Part shown: positions 53,242 through 61,832 of the stretch, one piece after another | Layout of the letters: the number at the start of each line of letters is the position of its first letter | Position numbering within the stretch: position 1 is the stretch's first letter | Origin: Streptomyces spiramyceticus | GTDB taxonomy: Bacteria > Actinomycetota > Actinomycetes > Streptomycetales > Streptomycetaceae | Direction: 5' to 3' | Length of the DNA: 64,000 bases | Assembly (NCBI RefSeq): GCF_028807635.1 | Contig: NZ_JARBAX010000002.1 | Location: 744,001 to 808,000 of the forward strand | The notes under the pieces: model-generated | What the model was told of the DNA's origin: nothing | The model's input: the letters and a program-made list of their open reading frames with translations, nothing else | Database searches by the model: none | Program-made: the position numbers and the translations under genes

Positions 53242-54173
53242 CCCTTACGCCGCTGACCAGGCCCGCGCGACTGAAACAGGGAGCGCGCGTCGCCGTCGTG
53301 GCACCCAGCGGTCCCGTCCCCCAGGAGCGCCTCGACGCGGGCCTCGACATCCTGCGGGGCTGGGACCTCGACCCGGTGGCCGCGCCCCATGTGGTGGACC
53401 GGCACCGGCAGTTCGACTACCTCGCGGGCGAGGACGCGGCGCGCGCCCGGGATCTGGAGGCGGCCTGGTGCGACCCGTCGGTGGACGCCGTGATCTGCGC
53501 ACGGGGCGGGTACGGCGTCCAACGCATGGTGGACCTGGTCGACTGGGCGGCGATGCGCGCGGCCGGGCCCAAGGTGTTCGTCGGCTACAGCGACATCACC
53601 GCGCTGCACGAGGCGTTCGCCGTACGGCTCGGCCTGTCCACCCTGCACGGCCCGATGGTCGCCACGACGTCCTTCCTCAAGGACCCCCGCACCCAGGAAT
53701 CGCTGCGGGCCACGCTCCTCGAACCCGAGTCGGTCATGACCCTCGGCCTGGCGACGGCGCGACCGTTGGTCCCCGGCCGGGCACGCGGCGTCACTCTCGG
53801 AGGCTGTGTCTCCCTGCTCGCCGCCGACCTCGGAACCCCGCACGCCAGGGCATCGGTGCGCGGCGGCCTGCTGCTCATCGAGGACGTCGGCGAGGAGCCG
53901 TACCGCCTCGACCGGATCCTCACCCAACTCCTGCGCTCCGGCTGGCTGGACGGTGTCGCGGGCGTCGCGCTCGGCTCGTGGGAGGAGTGCGGCCCGTACG
54001 AGCAGGAGGTGCGGACGCTGCTGTACGACCGGCTGGTCACCCTGGGTGTGCCGGTCGTCGAGGAGCTGGGCTTCGGCCACTGCGCGACCGCGCTGACCAT
54101 GCCGCTGGGCCTGCCCGCCGTACTCGACACGGACTCCGGCACCCTCACGCTCGATGTGCCTGCCCTCGGCTGA
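53238..54173 (+). CDS. S66-family LD-carboxypeptidase (LdcA/MccF-like)
   Basis: A 311-aa muramoyl-tetrapeptide LD-carboxypeptidase-type enzyme. Nucleophile Ser is in VGYSDITALH, Glu in LLIEDVGEEPYRLDR, and His in GFGHCATALTMPLG. LdcA trims D-Ala from tetrapeptides of peptidoglycan; MccF relatives destroy peptide antibiotics. GTG 53238 overlaps the S9 stop (GTGA). The M55/M20/S9/S66 set suggests breakdown of wall or D-amino-acid peptides. Confidence 0.9.
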   Translation: MTLTPLTRPARLKQGARVAVVAPSGPVPQERLDAGLDILRGWDLDPVAAPHVVDRHRQFDYLAGEDAARARDLEAAWCDPSVDAVICARGGYGVQRMVDLVDWAAMRAAGPKVFVGYSDITALHEAFAVRLGLSTLHGPMVATTSFLKDPRTQESLRATLLEPESVMTLGLATARPLVPGRARGVTLGGCVSLLAADLGTPHARASVRGGLLLIEDVGEEPYRLDRILTQLLRSGWLDGVAGVALGSWEECGPYEQEVRTLLYDRLVTLGVPVVEELGFGHCATALTMPLGLPAVLDTDSGTLTLDVPALG

Positions 54174-54195
54174 AGCGAACCGGGGGGGGCGGAGG

Positions 54196-54687
54196 TCAGG
54201 CCCCCGGATGGTCGCCTGACGCGCCGTCAATCAGCTCGCGCACGATGTCCATATGGCCGGCGTGCCGTGCGGTGTCCTCCAGCATGTGGATGAGCACCCA
54301 CCGCATCGACACGGTGTTGCCCGACCACGATGTGCCGAGCGTGTCGAGGTCGAGCTCGGCGATCGCCTGGTCGGCGGCGGCCCGCGCGCGGCCGTAGAGC
54401 TCCACGATGTCCGCCGTGGACTCGCCGGCGGCCACGACCATGTCTTCCTCCGGATCGAACCAGAGCGGCTCGGTCTCGCGCCCGAACGTCGTGCAGAACC
54501 AGCCGTACTCGACGCTCGCCAGATGCTTCACCAGGCCCAGCAGATTGGTCCCCGACGGCGTCATTGGCCGTCGCAGCTGCTCGTCGTCGAGGCCTTCGAG
54601 TTTCCACAGCACCGCATCGCGGTGCCGGTCAAGGCTGACCTGGAGACTTTCCTTCTCACCGCCGGTGAAGGGAACGTGTTTCATCAT
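54196..54687 (-). CDS. DinB-family four-helix protein (DUF664-like)
   Basis: A 163-aa protein with the DinB pattern: LDRHRDAVLWKLEGLDDEQLRRPMTPSGTNLLGLVKHLASVEYGWF and a C-terminal His pair (HMLEDTARHAGHMDI) that, with the first His, would bind metal. These proteins are often thiol-dependent transferases (for example mycothiol). No ribosome site is strong; ATG 54687 or 54684 is possible. Confidence 0.85.
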   Translation of the reverse strand: MMKHVPFTGGEKESLQVSLDRHRDAVLWKLEGLDDEQLRRPMTPSGTNLLGLVKHLASVEYGWFCTTFGRETEPLWFDPEEDMVVAAGESTADIVELYGRARAAADQAIAELDLDTLGTSWSGNTVSMRWVLIHMLEDTARHAGHMDIVRELIDGASGDHPGA

Positions 54688-54812
54688 GCTTGGAACGTAA
54701 CAGCCGGGTCTGACAACGGGACGCGAGCGCCGCTGGGTGGCCGTCCGGCCGAGGCTGCTTCATCTTTTCTGACTTTCCATCAAGCATGCGTGTCTCAACG
54801 TTGACAGTGGTA

Positions 54813-54860
54813 TGACACGTGTCACAGCATGGCCGCCGTCGATCCTTACTGGCCGGTAAG
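54813..54860. promoter_or_regulatory. Two palindromes upstream of the secreted hydrolase
   Basis: TGACACGTGTCA (54813-54824) is a perfect 12-base palindrome just downstream of a TTGACA (54801-54806). CTTACTGGCCGGTAAG (54845-54860), with arms CTTAC/GTAAG, lies 33 bases before the hydrolase ATG. Both suit operators of dimeric regulators. Confidence 0.45.
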
Positions 54861-54892
54861 GTGCCTTGGGTGTCCTCAGTGTGGAGGTCTTC

Positions 54893-56695
54893 ATGTCGTC
54901 CCGTCGCCGCCGCTCCGCTCCTGCGTCCCGCAGACCGATCGTCTTCGCCGTCGGTGCGGCACTGGCAGCGCCCCTCGCCCTCTCCGCACCCGGACAGGCT
55001 GGCGCGGCAGCCGAATACACCGTCACCCCCCTGAAGTTCACGGTCGAGGCGGGCGGCAGGAAGTGCACCGTCGACGCCGACGTCTACCGCCCCGCCGGAG
55101 TCGACAAGACGCGCCCCGCTCCCGCCGTCCTCACCACCAACGGCTTCGGCGGCAGCAAGGCCGACGGCTCCACCGACGCCATCGCCAAGGCCTTCGCCAC
55201 GCGCGGCTATGTCGCCCTCGCCTACTCCGGCCTCGGCTTCGGCAGGTCCGGCTGCCTCATCTCCCTCAACAACCCCGAGATCGACGGCAAGGCCGCCTCG
55301 GGCCTGATCGACTTCCTTGGCGGCAGCCGCGCGGCCGACGACGGCACCCGGGCCGACTACGTCACCAAGGACGGCAAGGGTGACCCGCGCGTCGGCATGA
55401 TGGGCGGCTCGTACGGCGGTTCCATCCAGCTGTCGACGGCCTCGAAGGACCGCCGCCTGGACGCGCTCGTCCCCCTCATCACCTGGAACGACCTCGCCTA
55501 CGCCATCGACCCCAACAACGCGAACAACAAGGTCACGCCCGTCACGCCCGGTGCGTACAAGTACCAGTGGACGTCCGCCTTCTTCCTCATGGGCGAGGCG
55601 CAGGGCCTGCTCAACCCCGGGCTCGACCCGTCGCGCCTCGGCAGTGCTGGCTGCGTGCACTTCGTCGCCGAGGTCTGCCGGACCACCCGCCTGCTGACCT
55701 CGGGCCGCTACCCCGCCGACCGCACCGCCGAGATGCTCGCCTTCGCGCGCAGAGTCTCCCCGGCCTCGTACCTCCACCGGGTCAGGACGCCGACCCTGAT
55801 CATCCAGGGCCAGGCCGACAGCCTGTTCAACCTCAACGAGGCGGAGGCGACGTACAAGACCCTCAAGGCGCAGGGCACCGAGACCAAGATGATCTGGCAG
55901 TCCTGGGGCCACAGCGGCGGCCTCCGCGACCCCGCCCCGGGTGAACTCAACATCGGGCAGGGCAATCTGGAGACGAGCTACGTCGGCAAGCGCATCCTCG
56001 CCTGGTTCGACCGCTATCTGCACGGGAAGCGGGGCACCGACACCGGCCCGTCCTTCGCCTACTACCGCGACTGGCAGAGCGGTTACGGTACGGCCGCCGC
56101 GCCGCCCGCCCTGTCGCAGAAGGTCTACCTCTCCGGCGACGGCAAACTCGTCGACAACCGCGCCAAGGTGGTGCCCGGCTCCCGCGAGTACCGCAACTGG
56201 AATTTCCCCACCAGCCACTCGGAGACCTCGCTCGCCCCCATGCTCGGTATGCCCGACCCCAAGCCCCATGACACCAAGGGCACTTACCTCGGCTGGTCCA
56301 CCAAGCCGCTCAAGGCCCCGGTGGATGTCGTCGGCGTACCGAAGGCGACCCTGAAGGTCGTCTCGCCCAAGGCCGAGCGCGTACAGAACTCCGCCGACGC
56401 CGCCGACAAGCTCGTCCTCTTCGCCAAGCTGTACGACGTCGCGCCCGACGGCACGAAGACGCTCGTCCGGCGGCTGATCGCGCCGGTGCGCGTGCCCGAC
56501 GTGACGCGGCCCTTCACGGTCACGCTTCCCGGCATCGTCCACCGTTACGAGAAGGGGCACCGCCTGCAATTCGTCATCGCGGCGAGCGACGGGGCGTACT
56601 ACGGCAACCGGGGCATCAAGCCGGTGAAGGTAGTGAGCAAGCCGGACAACACGGGCGTGCTGGAGCTCCCGGTGATCAGGGGCTCCCTGGGCTGA
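54893..56695 (+). CDS. Secreted X-Pro dipeptidyl-peptidase-type alpha/beta hydrolase (CocE/NonD-like)
   Basis: A 600-aa hydrolase. An Arg-rich Tat-like N-terminus (SSRRRRSAPASRR) precedes a hydrophobic stretch ending APGQAGAAA. The alpha/beta core has the nucleophile in MMGGSYGGSIQL, an Asp in IQGQADSLFN, and a His in WGHSGG. A C-terminal jelly-roll typical of X-Pro peptidases/cocaine esterase follows. ATG 54893 has GGAGG 6 nt upstream. Confidence 0.87.
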   Translation: MSSRRRRSAPASRRPIVFAVGAALAAPLALSAPGQAGAAAEYTVTPLKFTVEAGGRKCTVDADVYRPAGVDKTRPAPAVLTTNGFGGSKADGSTDAIAKAFATRGYVALAYSGLGFGRSGCLISLNNPEIDGKAASGLIDFLGGSRAADDGTRADYVTKDGKGDPRVGMMGGSYGGSIQLSTASKDRRLDALVPLITWNDLAYAIDPNNANNKVTPVTPGAYKYQWTSAFFLMGEAQGLLNPGLDPSRLGSAGCVHFVAEVCRTTRLLTSGRYPADRTAEMLAFARRVSPASYLHRVRTPTLIIQGQADSLFNLNEAEATYKTLKAQGTETKMIWQSWGHSGGLRDPAPGELNIGQGNLETSYVGKRILAWFDRYLHGKRGTDTGPSFAYYRDWQSGYGTAAAPPALSQKVYLSGDGKLVDNRAKVVPGSREYRNWNFPTSHSETSLAPMLGMPDPKPHDTKGTYLGWSTKPLKAPVDVVGVPKATLKVVSPKAERVQNSADAADKLVLFAKLYDVAPDGTKTLVRRLIAPVRVPDVTRPFTVTLPGIVHRYEKGHRLQFVIAASDGAYYGNRGIKPVKVVSKPDNTGVLELPVIRGSLG

Positions 56696-56788
56696 CGGTC
56701 ACCCGTACGGCCCGCTCCACCGCCCCGCGCGTCCAGGATCCGCACATGCTGGACGCAGAACCCCAGCACTCCAGGAAAGGGCCGGAGC

Positions 56789-57028
56789 ATGAGCCCCAAG
56801 GACGGACCGGGCGGCGACAGGCGCCTGGCGGGCGGCAGGATCACGCCCGCGAGGGCTGCGATCATCCTGATCGTGATCTTGGCGCTCGTCTTCATCTTCG
56901 AGAACACCCGTCAGGTCAAGGTCCGTCTTCTCATCCCCGAAGTCACCATGCCGCTCTATCTGGCGCTGCTCGCCATGGCGGCCGTCGGGGCGCTGTGCGG
57001 CGGTTACTTCATCAAGAGACGCAAGTGA
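56789..57028 (+). CDS. LapA-domain (DUF1049) small membrane protein
   Basis: A 79-aa protein with two transmembrane helices: AAIILIVILALVFIFENT and MPLYLALLAMAAVGALCGGYF, ending in KRRK. The FENTRQVKVRLL loop between the helices is the LapA signature. Function in actinobacteria is not defined. It lies 13 bases upstream of a GNAT gene and probably shares its transcript. Confidence 0.85.
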   Translation: MSPKDGPGGDRRLAGGRITPARAAIILIVILALVFIFENTRQVKVRLLIPEVTMPLYLALLAMAAVGALCGGYFIKRRK

Positions 57029-57041
57029 AGTGTGGGGGGGC

Positions 57042-57578
57042 ATGTATCTCGCTGAGGGCCCGCGTGTGGGCATACGGCACTTCGGGCCCGAGGACGCGGA
57101 GGAGTTCACGGCGCGGGCGCGGGAGAGCAAGAGCCTGCACCGTCCCTGGCTCTTCCCGCCGGACCAGCTCCCCGCGTACGCGGCGTACGCGGGGCAGCTC
57201 ATCGCCGACCCGACCAGGGAGGGCTTTCTGGTCTGCGAGCGGTCGGGCGGCGGACGGATCGCCGGCTTCATCAACATCAACAACATCGTCGGGGGCAGCT
57301 TCCAGTGCGGGGCACTGGGGTACGGGGCGTTCGCGCACGCCGCCGGGCGGGGCTTGATGGGCGAGGGCCTCGATCTGGTGCTGGGGTACGCGTTCGGGGC
57401 GTTGGGGCTGCACCGGCTGGAGGCGAACGTTCAGCCGGGGAACGAGGCGTCGATCGCGTTGGTGCGGAGGGCGGGGTTCCGGCGGGAGGGCTTCTCGCCG
57501 GACTTCCTCTTCATCGACGGGGCGTGGCGCGACCACGAACGGTGGGCGATCACGGTGGAGATGCGAGGCGGTGGCTGA
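57042..57578 (+). CDS. GNAT acetyltransferase, RimJ/RimL-like
   Basis: A 178-aa acetyltransferase. VGIRHFGPEDAEEFTARARESKSLHRPW, the GRGLMGEGLDLVLGYAFGALGLHRLEANVQPGNEASIALVRRAGFRREG block and the NIVGGSFQCGALGY strand are typical of ribosomal-protein alanine acetyltransferases. ATG 57042 has a G-rich site; GTG 57030 is the alternative. The target protein cannot be predicted. Confidence 0.87.
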   Translation: MYLAEGPRVGIRHFGPEDAEEFTARARESKSLHRPWLFPPDQLPAYAAYAGQLIADPTREGFLVCERSGGGRIAGFININNIVGGSFQCGALGYGAFAHAAGRGLMGEGLDLVLGYAFGALGLHRLEANVQPGNEASIALVRRAGFRREGFSPDFLFIDGAWRDHERWAITVEMRGGG

Positions 57579-57754
57579 CGGCGGAGGCGGCGACTGCCCT
57601 CCCCGGACTCCCTTCTCGCCGGCCTCGTCGTGGCGGCCTGTGCCGAAGGCTGACGTACTGACTCAGGGAGCCCCTGGTCAGGGCGGCACCCGGCATGTTC
57701 CGATGGTCGTCGGGCGCCGGTGGACGGTGGCCCGTGTGAGGGAGTGAGGTTGCC

Positions 57755-59728
57755 TTGGCCACGACTGTGCGACGTGCCGTACTGACCCTGCCTGCCGCCC
57801 CATTGGGGCCGGAGAACCCGCTTCCAGGACTGCGGCCCCTCGACGAGTCGCACGTCATCGACGAGCGGTCCCGCGCGCAGCTGCCGCGCGACATGGCCAG
57901 GCAGGTCGGCCACGAGCCGCTGCGCACCCTCCTTCCCGTACGCGTCCTCGACGGGTACGGGCGCGAGCGTACGGAGACGGAACTCGACGCGATCGTCATC
58001 GAGAACGACCGGCTCCGGGCGACCGTACTGCCGGGACTCGGCGGTCGCGTGCACTCGCTGTTCCACAAGCCGACCGGCCGTGAACTCCTCTACCGTAACC
58101 CGGTGTTCCAGCCCGCCGACTTCGCGCTCAACGGCGCCTGGTTCTCCGGCGGTGTCGAGTGGAACATCGGTGCCACCGGGCACACGACCCTGTCCTGCGC
58201 CCCGCTGCACGCCGCCGTCGTCCCCGCCCCCGACGGCGGAGAGATGGTCAGGCTCTGGGAGTGGGAGCGGCTGCGCGACCTGCCCTTCCAGGTCGACCTG
58301 TGGCTGCCTGCCGACTCCGACTTCCTGTACGTCGGCGTACGCATACGCAACCCGCACGAGATGCCCGCACCCGTCTACTGGTGGTCCAACATCGCGGTCC
58401 CCGAGGACGAGGCGACCCGAGTCCTCGCCCCGGCGGACGAGGCCTGGCACTTCGGGTACGAACGCAGCCTGCGGCGCGTGCCGGTGCCGGAGTCCGACGG
58501 CGCCGACCGGACGTACCCGCTGCGCAGCGAGTACCCGGCCGACTACTTCTACGAAGTGCCCGAGGAAGAGCGGAAGTGGGTCGCCTCGCTCGGCGCCGAC
58601 GGGCAGGGGCTCGTCCAGACATCGACCGATCTGCTGCGCGGTCGCAAGCTCTTCCTGTGGGGCGCGGGGTGCGGCGGGCGCCGCTGGCAGCAGTGGCTGA
58701 CGGAGGCGGGGACGCCGGGTTACGCCGAGATCCAGGCGGGGCTCGCCCGTACGCAGCTGGAGCACGTACCGCTGGAGGCGGGCGCCGAGTTCAGCTGGCT
58801 GGAGGCATACGGTCCGCTGGCCACCGACCCCGCCGCGGTGCACGGTGCGGACTGGGCCGCAGCCCGTGGGGAGGCCGGGGCGCGGCTGGAGGAGGCGCTG
58901 CCCCGGGCGCGGGTCGAAGCGGCGTACGAGGCGTGGCGGCCGTACGCCGACCACGAGCCGGGGGAGTCGCTCGCCACCGGCTCGGGGTGGGGCGCACTCG
59001 AAGTCCTGCGGGGCGGTCTGAAGCTGCCCGGCACGCCCTTCGGCGAGGCGACGCTGGGGGAACAGCAGGAGCCCTGGGTGGAGTTGCTGCGCAGCGGCAC
59101 CTTCCCTGATGCGGGCGGGGCCGCCCCGCCGGGTCCTTCGCTGGTCGCACCGCACTGGCGCGACATGCTGGAAACCGCGCTCGCGGAACCCCTCACCGAG
59201 TACCACCTGGGCGTCGCGCAGTGGCACGCGGGCGATGTGGCGCAGGCGGTGCGCAGCTGGGAGCGAGGTCTGCAACGTGCCTCCAGCCGCTGGTCGTTGC
59301 TGCGCTGCCTGGCCGTCGCCGACCGGGAGGCGGGTCACCTTCAGCGCGCGGCGGACCGTTACGCGGAGGCTTTTGACGACCTGTGCCGGGAGCGGGGCGA
59401 CGGCGAGGTCTGGACGGCTGCGGGCGCGGCGCTGGGCCGCGAAGCGATCGCCTCACTCCTCGCGGTGGGGCGCGCGGACGGGGCGCGCGCAGTCTGGGAG
59501 GGGCTGCGTCCCGATGTGCGGGCGAGCGGCCGCTTCCGGCTCGTCGAAGCGCAACTCCTCGTGGCGGAGGGCGAGTTCGAGGCCGCCCGCGCGATCCTCG
59601 ACGCAGGCATCGAGGTGGCCGACCTGCGCGAGGGCGCGGAGACGCTGGGCGAGGTCTGGGCCGCGGTCAGCGACGAGGCGCTTCCGGAGACGTACGACTA
59701 CCGGATGCGGCCGACCGCGGCGGGGTAG
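57755..59728 (+). CDS. DUF5107 protein with tetratricopeptide-like tail
   Basis: A 657-aa protein. Residues ~60-400 match the aldose-epimerase-like DUF5107 pattern (TVLPGLGGRVHSLFHKPTGRELLYRNPVFQPADFALNGAWFSGGVEWNIG). Residues ~480-640 are TPR-like helices (EYHLGVAQWHAGDVAQAVRSWERGL, AADRYAEAFDDLC). It may act on a sugar or glycan with an accessory scaffold, but the activity is unknown. The start is TTG 57755, after GAGTGAGG. Confidence 0.8.
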   Translation: MATTVRRAVLTLPAAPLGPENPLPGLRPLDESHVIDERSRAQLPRDMARQVGHEPLRTLLPVRVLDGYGRERTETELDAIVIENDRLRATVLPGLGGRVHSLFHKPTGRELLYRNPVFQPADFALNGAWFSGGVEWNIGATGHTTLSCAPLHAAVVPAPDGGEMVRLWEWERLRDLPFQVDLWLPADSDFLYVGVRIRNPHEMPAPVYWWSNIAVPEDEATRVLAPADEAWHFGYERSLRRVPVPESDGADRTYPLRSEYPADYFYEVPEEERKWVASLGADGQGLVQTSTDLLRGRKLFLWGAGCGGRRWQQWLTEAGTPGYAEIQAGLARTQLEHVPLEAGAEFSWLEAYGPLATDPAAVHGADWAAARGEAGARLEEALPRARVEAAYEAWRPYADHEPGESLATGSGWGALEVLRGGLKLPGTPFGEATLGEQQEPWVELLRSGTFPDAGGAAPPGPSLVAPHWRDMLETALAEPLTEYHLGVAQWHAGDVAQAVRSWERGLQRASSRWSLLRCLAVADREAGHLQRAADRYAEAFDDLCRERGDGEVWTAAGAALGREAIASLLAVGRADGARAVWEGLRPDVRASGRFRLVEAQLLVAEGEFEAARAILDAGIEVADLREGAETLGEVWAAVSDEALPETYDYRMRPTAAG

Positions 59729-59746
59729 GGCGGGGGCAGGCGGGCT

Positions 59747-60103
59747 TCAGGACGCGGCGGCGCGGCGGTCGACGTACTCGAAGACGGAGCCGTCCGGATG
59801 GGCGGCGATCAGGTTGCGGCCCACCGGGGTCGGTACGGGGCCCGCGATGATGCGGGCGCCGGCCCCGGTCAGGGCGGCGGCCGCCTCGTCCACGTCCTTG
59901 ACGGCGATGGTCGCCGACACCTTGCGCAGCACCTCGAGTTCCGACTCGGGGCCGCTCATCAGGAGGAAGCAGCCGACTGCTGCGACTGAGACCCCGCCGC
60001 GCTCGAAGCGCAGCGCCCGGGTTCCGGTGAGGCGTTCGTAGAAGGCCACCGTGGCCTCCAGGTCGTCGACGCAGATGCGCAGCGTGGTTCCGAGGATCTC
60101 CAT
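59747..60103 (-). CDS. VOC (glyoxalase-fold) family protein
   Basis: A 118-aa protein with two beta-alpha-beta-beta-beta modules: LRICVDDLEATVAFYERLTGTRAL and KVSATIAVKDVDEAAAALTGAGARI. The usual metal-binding residues are only partly kept, so it may be a binding protein such as an antibiotic-resistance or lactoylglutathione-lyase relative. ATG 60103 is the start; the longer frame to 60232 is caused by the hexamer repeat. Confidence 0.83.
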   Translation of the reverse strand: MEILGTTLRICVDDLEATVAFYERLTGTRALRFERGGVSVAAVGCFLLMSGPESELEVLRKVSATIAVKDVDEAAAALTGAGARIIAGPVPTPVGRNLIAAHPDGSVFEYVDRRAAAS

Positions 60104-60119
60104 AGGGATCAGGGTAGTT

Positions 60120-60155
60120 GGTGCGGGTGCGGGTGCGGGTGCGGGTGCGGGTCCG
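60120..60155. repeat. GGTGCG hexamer tandem repeat
   Basis: Five perfect GGTGCG units and one variant (GGTCCG) lie 17-52 bases upstream of the VOC ATG. A copy-number change here would alter promoter spacing or, as a multiple of three, an N-terminal Pro-Ala run in an extended frame. Confidence 0.85.
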
Positions 60156-60182
60156 GGGGACCCCCAGGGGCGAAGTTGCCGC

Positions 60183-60286
60183 CCGGGGTCTGGGGGCCTT
60201 GCCCCCCACGCGGCGGCAGCCGCAAATGTCACAGCCGGGAAGAATGGGGTCTCCCCTGCTCGAACGAAGTTGAGAGCTTGGGGAAG
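60183..60286. repeat. Dispersed Streptomyces-type palindromic repeats
   Basis: CCGGGGTCTGGGGG...TTGCCCCCC (60183-60207) recurs at 17747-17771. A second element at 60250-60286 (arms near CTCCCCTGCTC and GAGCTTGGGGA) is of the widely dispersed intergenic kind. Both lie beyond the end of the methyltransferase gene and may terminate or stabilise its transcript. No gene lies in 60104-60362. Confidence 0.5.
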
Positions 60287-60362
60287 GGTAGGGGAACAGC
60301 GCCGCAGGCAGCCCGAACTTCACCCGCCGCACAGCACCTCGCCGCACATCACACCCCGCACC

Positions 60363-61172
60363 TCACACCCCGCACAGCACCTCCCCATGCGGCACCATGA
60401 ACCACGCGTCGTCCCGGCCACCCCACTCGCGCCACGCCCCCGCAATCGCCCCCAGCTCCTCCGCCCGCGCATGGCCCCCCTCGACCGCCAGGCGCGCGTA
60501 CACCGAGCTCGTCGTACGGTCCGCCCACAGGCCGCTCCACCACGCGCGCTCCTCGGCGGTCGCGAAACACCACGCCGTCGCCGACGCCCGTACGTCGGTG
60601 AAGCCGGCGCTGCGGGCCCAGGAGAGCAGTCGGCGGCCGGCGTCCGGCTCGCCGCCGTTCGCGCGGGCCACCCGGCCGTACAGCTGCTGCCACTCGTCCA
60701 TGCCGGGCACCTCGGGGAACCAGGTCATCGCCGCGTAGTCGCTGTCGCGCGCCGCGACGATGCCACCGGGGCGGCACACGCGGCGCATCTCGCGCAGGGC
60801 CCGCACCGGGTCGCCGACGTGCTGGAGGACCTGGTGGGCGTGGACGACGTCGAAGGAGTCGTCGGGGAAGTCGAGGGCGTGCACATCGGCGACCGCGAAC
60901 TCCACGTTGTCCACGCCCCGTTCGGCCGCCACCTCCCGCGCCTCGTCCAGTACGTCGTCGGCAGCGTCGACCGCCGTCACCCGGCCGGGAGCGACGAGCG
61001 CCGCCAGGTCGGCCGTGATGGTGCCGGGGCCGCAGCCCACGTCCAACACGTCCAGCCCGGGGCGCAGTTCGCCGATGAGGTACGCCGCGGAGTTCGCGGC
61101 GGTCCGCCAGCGGTGCGAGCGCAGCACCGACTCGTGGTGGCCGTGGGTGTAGACGGCGGTCTCCTTCGGCAT
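60363..61172 (-). CDS. Class I SAM-dependent methyltransferase (UbiE/Cocrastin-like)
   Basis: A 269-aa methyltransferase. VLDVGCGPGTITADLAALVAPGRVTAVDAADD is motif I; DSFDVVHAHQVLQHVGDPVRALREMRRVCRPGG is motifs II-III of the UbiE/BioC type. The substrate is not clear. ATG 61172 has AAGGAG. A 24-base inverted repeat lies 54 bases upstream. Confidence 0.87.
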   Translation of the reverse strand: MPKETAVYTHGHHESVLRSHRWRTAANSAAYLIGELRPGLDVLDVGCGPGTITADLAALVAPGRVTAVDAADDVLDEAREVAAERGVDNVEFAVADVHALDFPDDSFDVVHAHQVLQHVGDPVRALREMRRVCRPGGIVAARDSDYAAMTWFPEVPGMDEWQQLYGRVARANGGEPDAGRRLLSWARSAGFTDVRASATAWCFATAEERAWWSGLWADRTTSSVYARLAVEGGHARAEELGAIAGAWREWGGRDDAWFMVPHGEVLCGV

Positions 61173-61225
61173 GGCCGTACTCCTTCTCTCGCAAGCGGTA
61201 CGCGTACGCTACGCCCTCATGTCGG

Positions 61226-61249
61226 ATCGTGAGATTCAAATCTCGCGAT
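61226..61249. promoter_or_regulatory. 24-bp inverted repeat between methyltransferase and holin-like gene
   Basis: Left arm 61226-61236 and right arm 61239-61249 match in 10 of 11 bases around a CA centre, with the inner part GAGATT/AATCTC perfect. It lies 54 bases from the methyltransferase ATG and 53 bases from the holin-like ATG. Confidence 0.5.
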
Positions 61250-61301
61250 GTGGACAACCTGTGTGTGAATAGCGCCGGGGCCGCCGGGTACTCGCCGCCC
61301 C

Positions 61302-61760
61302 ATGGACACCAACCTGTCGGAACAGATCGCACAGGCCGTCCGCGAAACGCTCAAGGACGAACTGCGCGAACAGACCGCGAAAGGGCGCCGCACCGCACGC
61401 CTCTACGCCGGATCCGGAGCAGCGGCCCTGTATGCGGGCGCTGCCGTCACGGCGTTCCTCGTGCTCGTACTCGACCTCGCCCTGCCCGCATGGGCGGCCG
61501 CGCTCGTCGCGGGCATCGTGCTCTCCGGTGTGGCCCTGGCACTCAGGCAGGCCGCGCGTCGCCCCGCGGGCAGGCCGGGAGCCGCCGGCGGTGCGCCCAC
61601 GCACAACCCAGAGCTCGGCGTCCCGCGCGCCCCGTCGGTCACCCCGCCGACCGCCCCGCCCGTCACCCCTCCGGACGCCGCCCCGCCGGGAGGCGTACCG
61701 GCGCCGCCCGTACCGCCGACGGCGCCCCGTAGCCCGGGGCGCGTGCACTCCGGCGAGTGA
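61302..61760 (+). CDS. Phage holin-3/DUF1469-like membrane protein
   Basis: A 152-aa protein: a charged N-terminal helix (EQIAQAVRETLKDELREQTAKGRRTARLY), two transmembrane helices (~45-88), and a C-terminal ~60 residue Pro/Ala-rich tail (APSVTPPTAPPVTPPDAAPPGG). Holin-3 superfamily members are often chromosomal and non-lytic; no phage genes adjoin it. The function is unknown. Confidence 0.78.
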   Translation: MDTNLSEQIAQAVRETLKDELREQTAKGRRTARLYAGSGAAALYAGAAVTAFLVLVLDLALPAWAAALVAGIVLSGVALALRQAARRPAGRPGAAGGAPTHNPELGVPRAPSVTPPTAPPVTPPDAAPPGGVPAPPVPPTAPRSPGRVHSGE

Positions 61761-61832
61761 CGGCGAGGACGGGCGGCGCCCGGCTGCGGTTGTTGGTGCC
61801 GCGCGCGCCGACGTACACTCAGTGTGCCGACG

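Noticed and set aside
60120..60155. Tandem repeat considered as CRISPR
   Set aside because: Units are 6 bases with no spacers and no cas genes nearby.
61231..61244. GATTCAAATC resembling a tRNA T-arm
   Set aside because: No acceptor, D or anticodon stems can be drawn around it; it is better explained as an inverted repeat.
61302..61760. Holin-like protein as evidence of a prophage
   Set aside because: No lysin, portal or tail genes are nearby; DUF1469-type proteins are common chromosomal membrane proteins.
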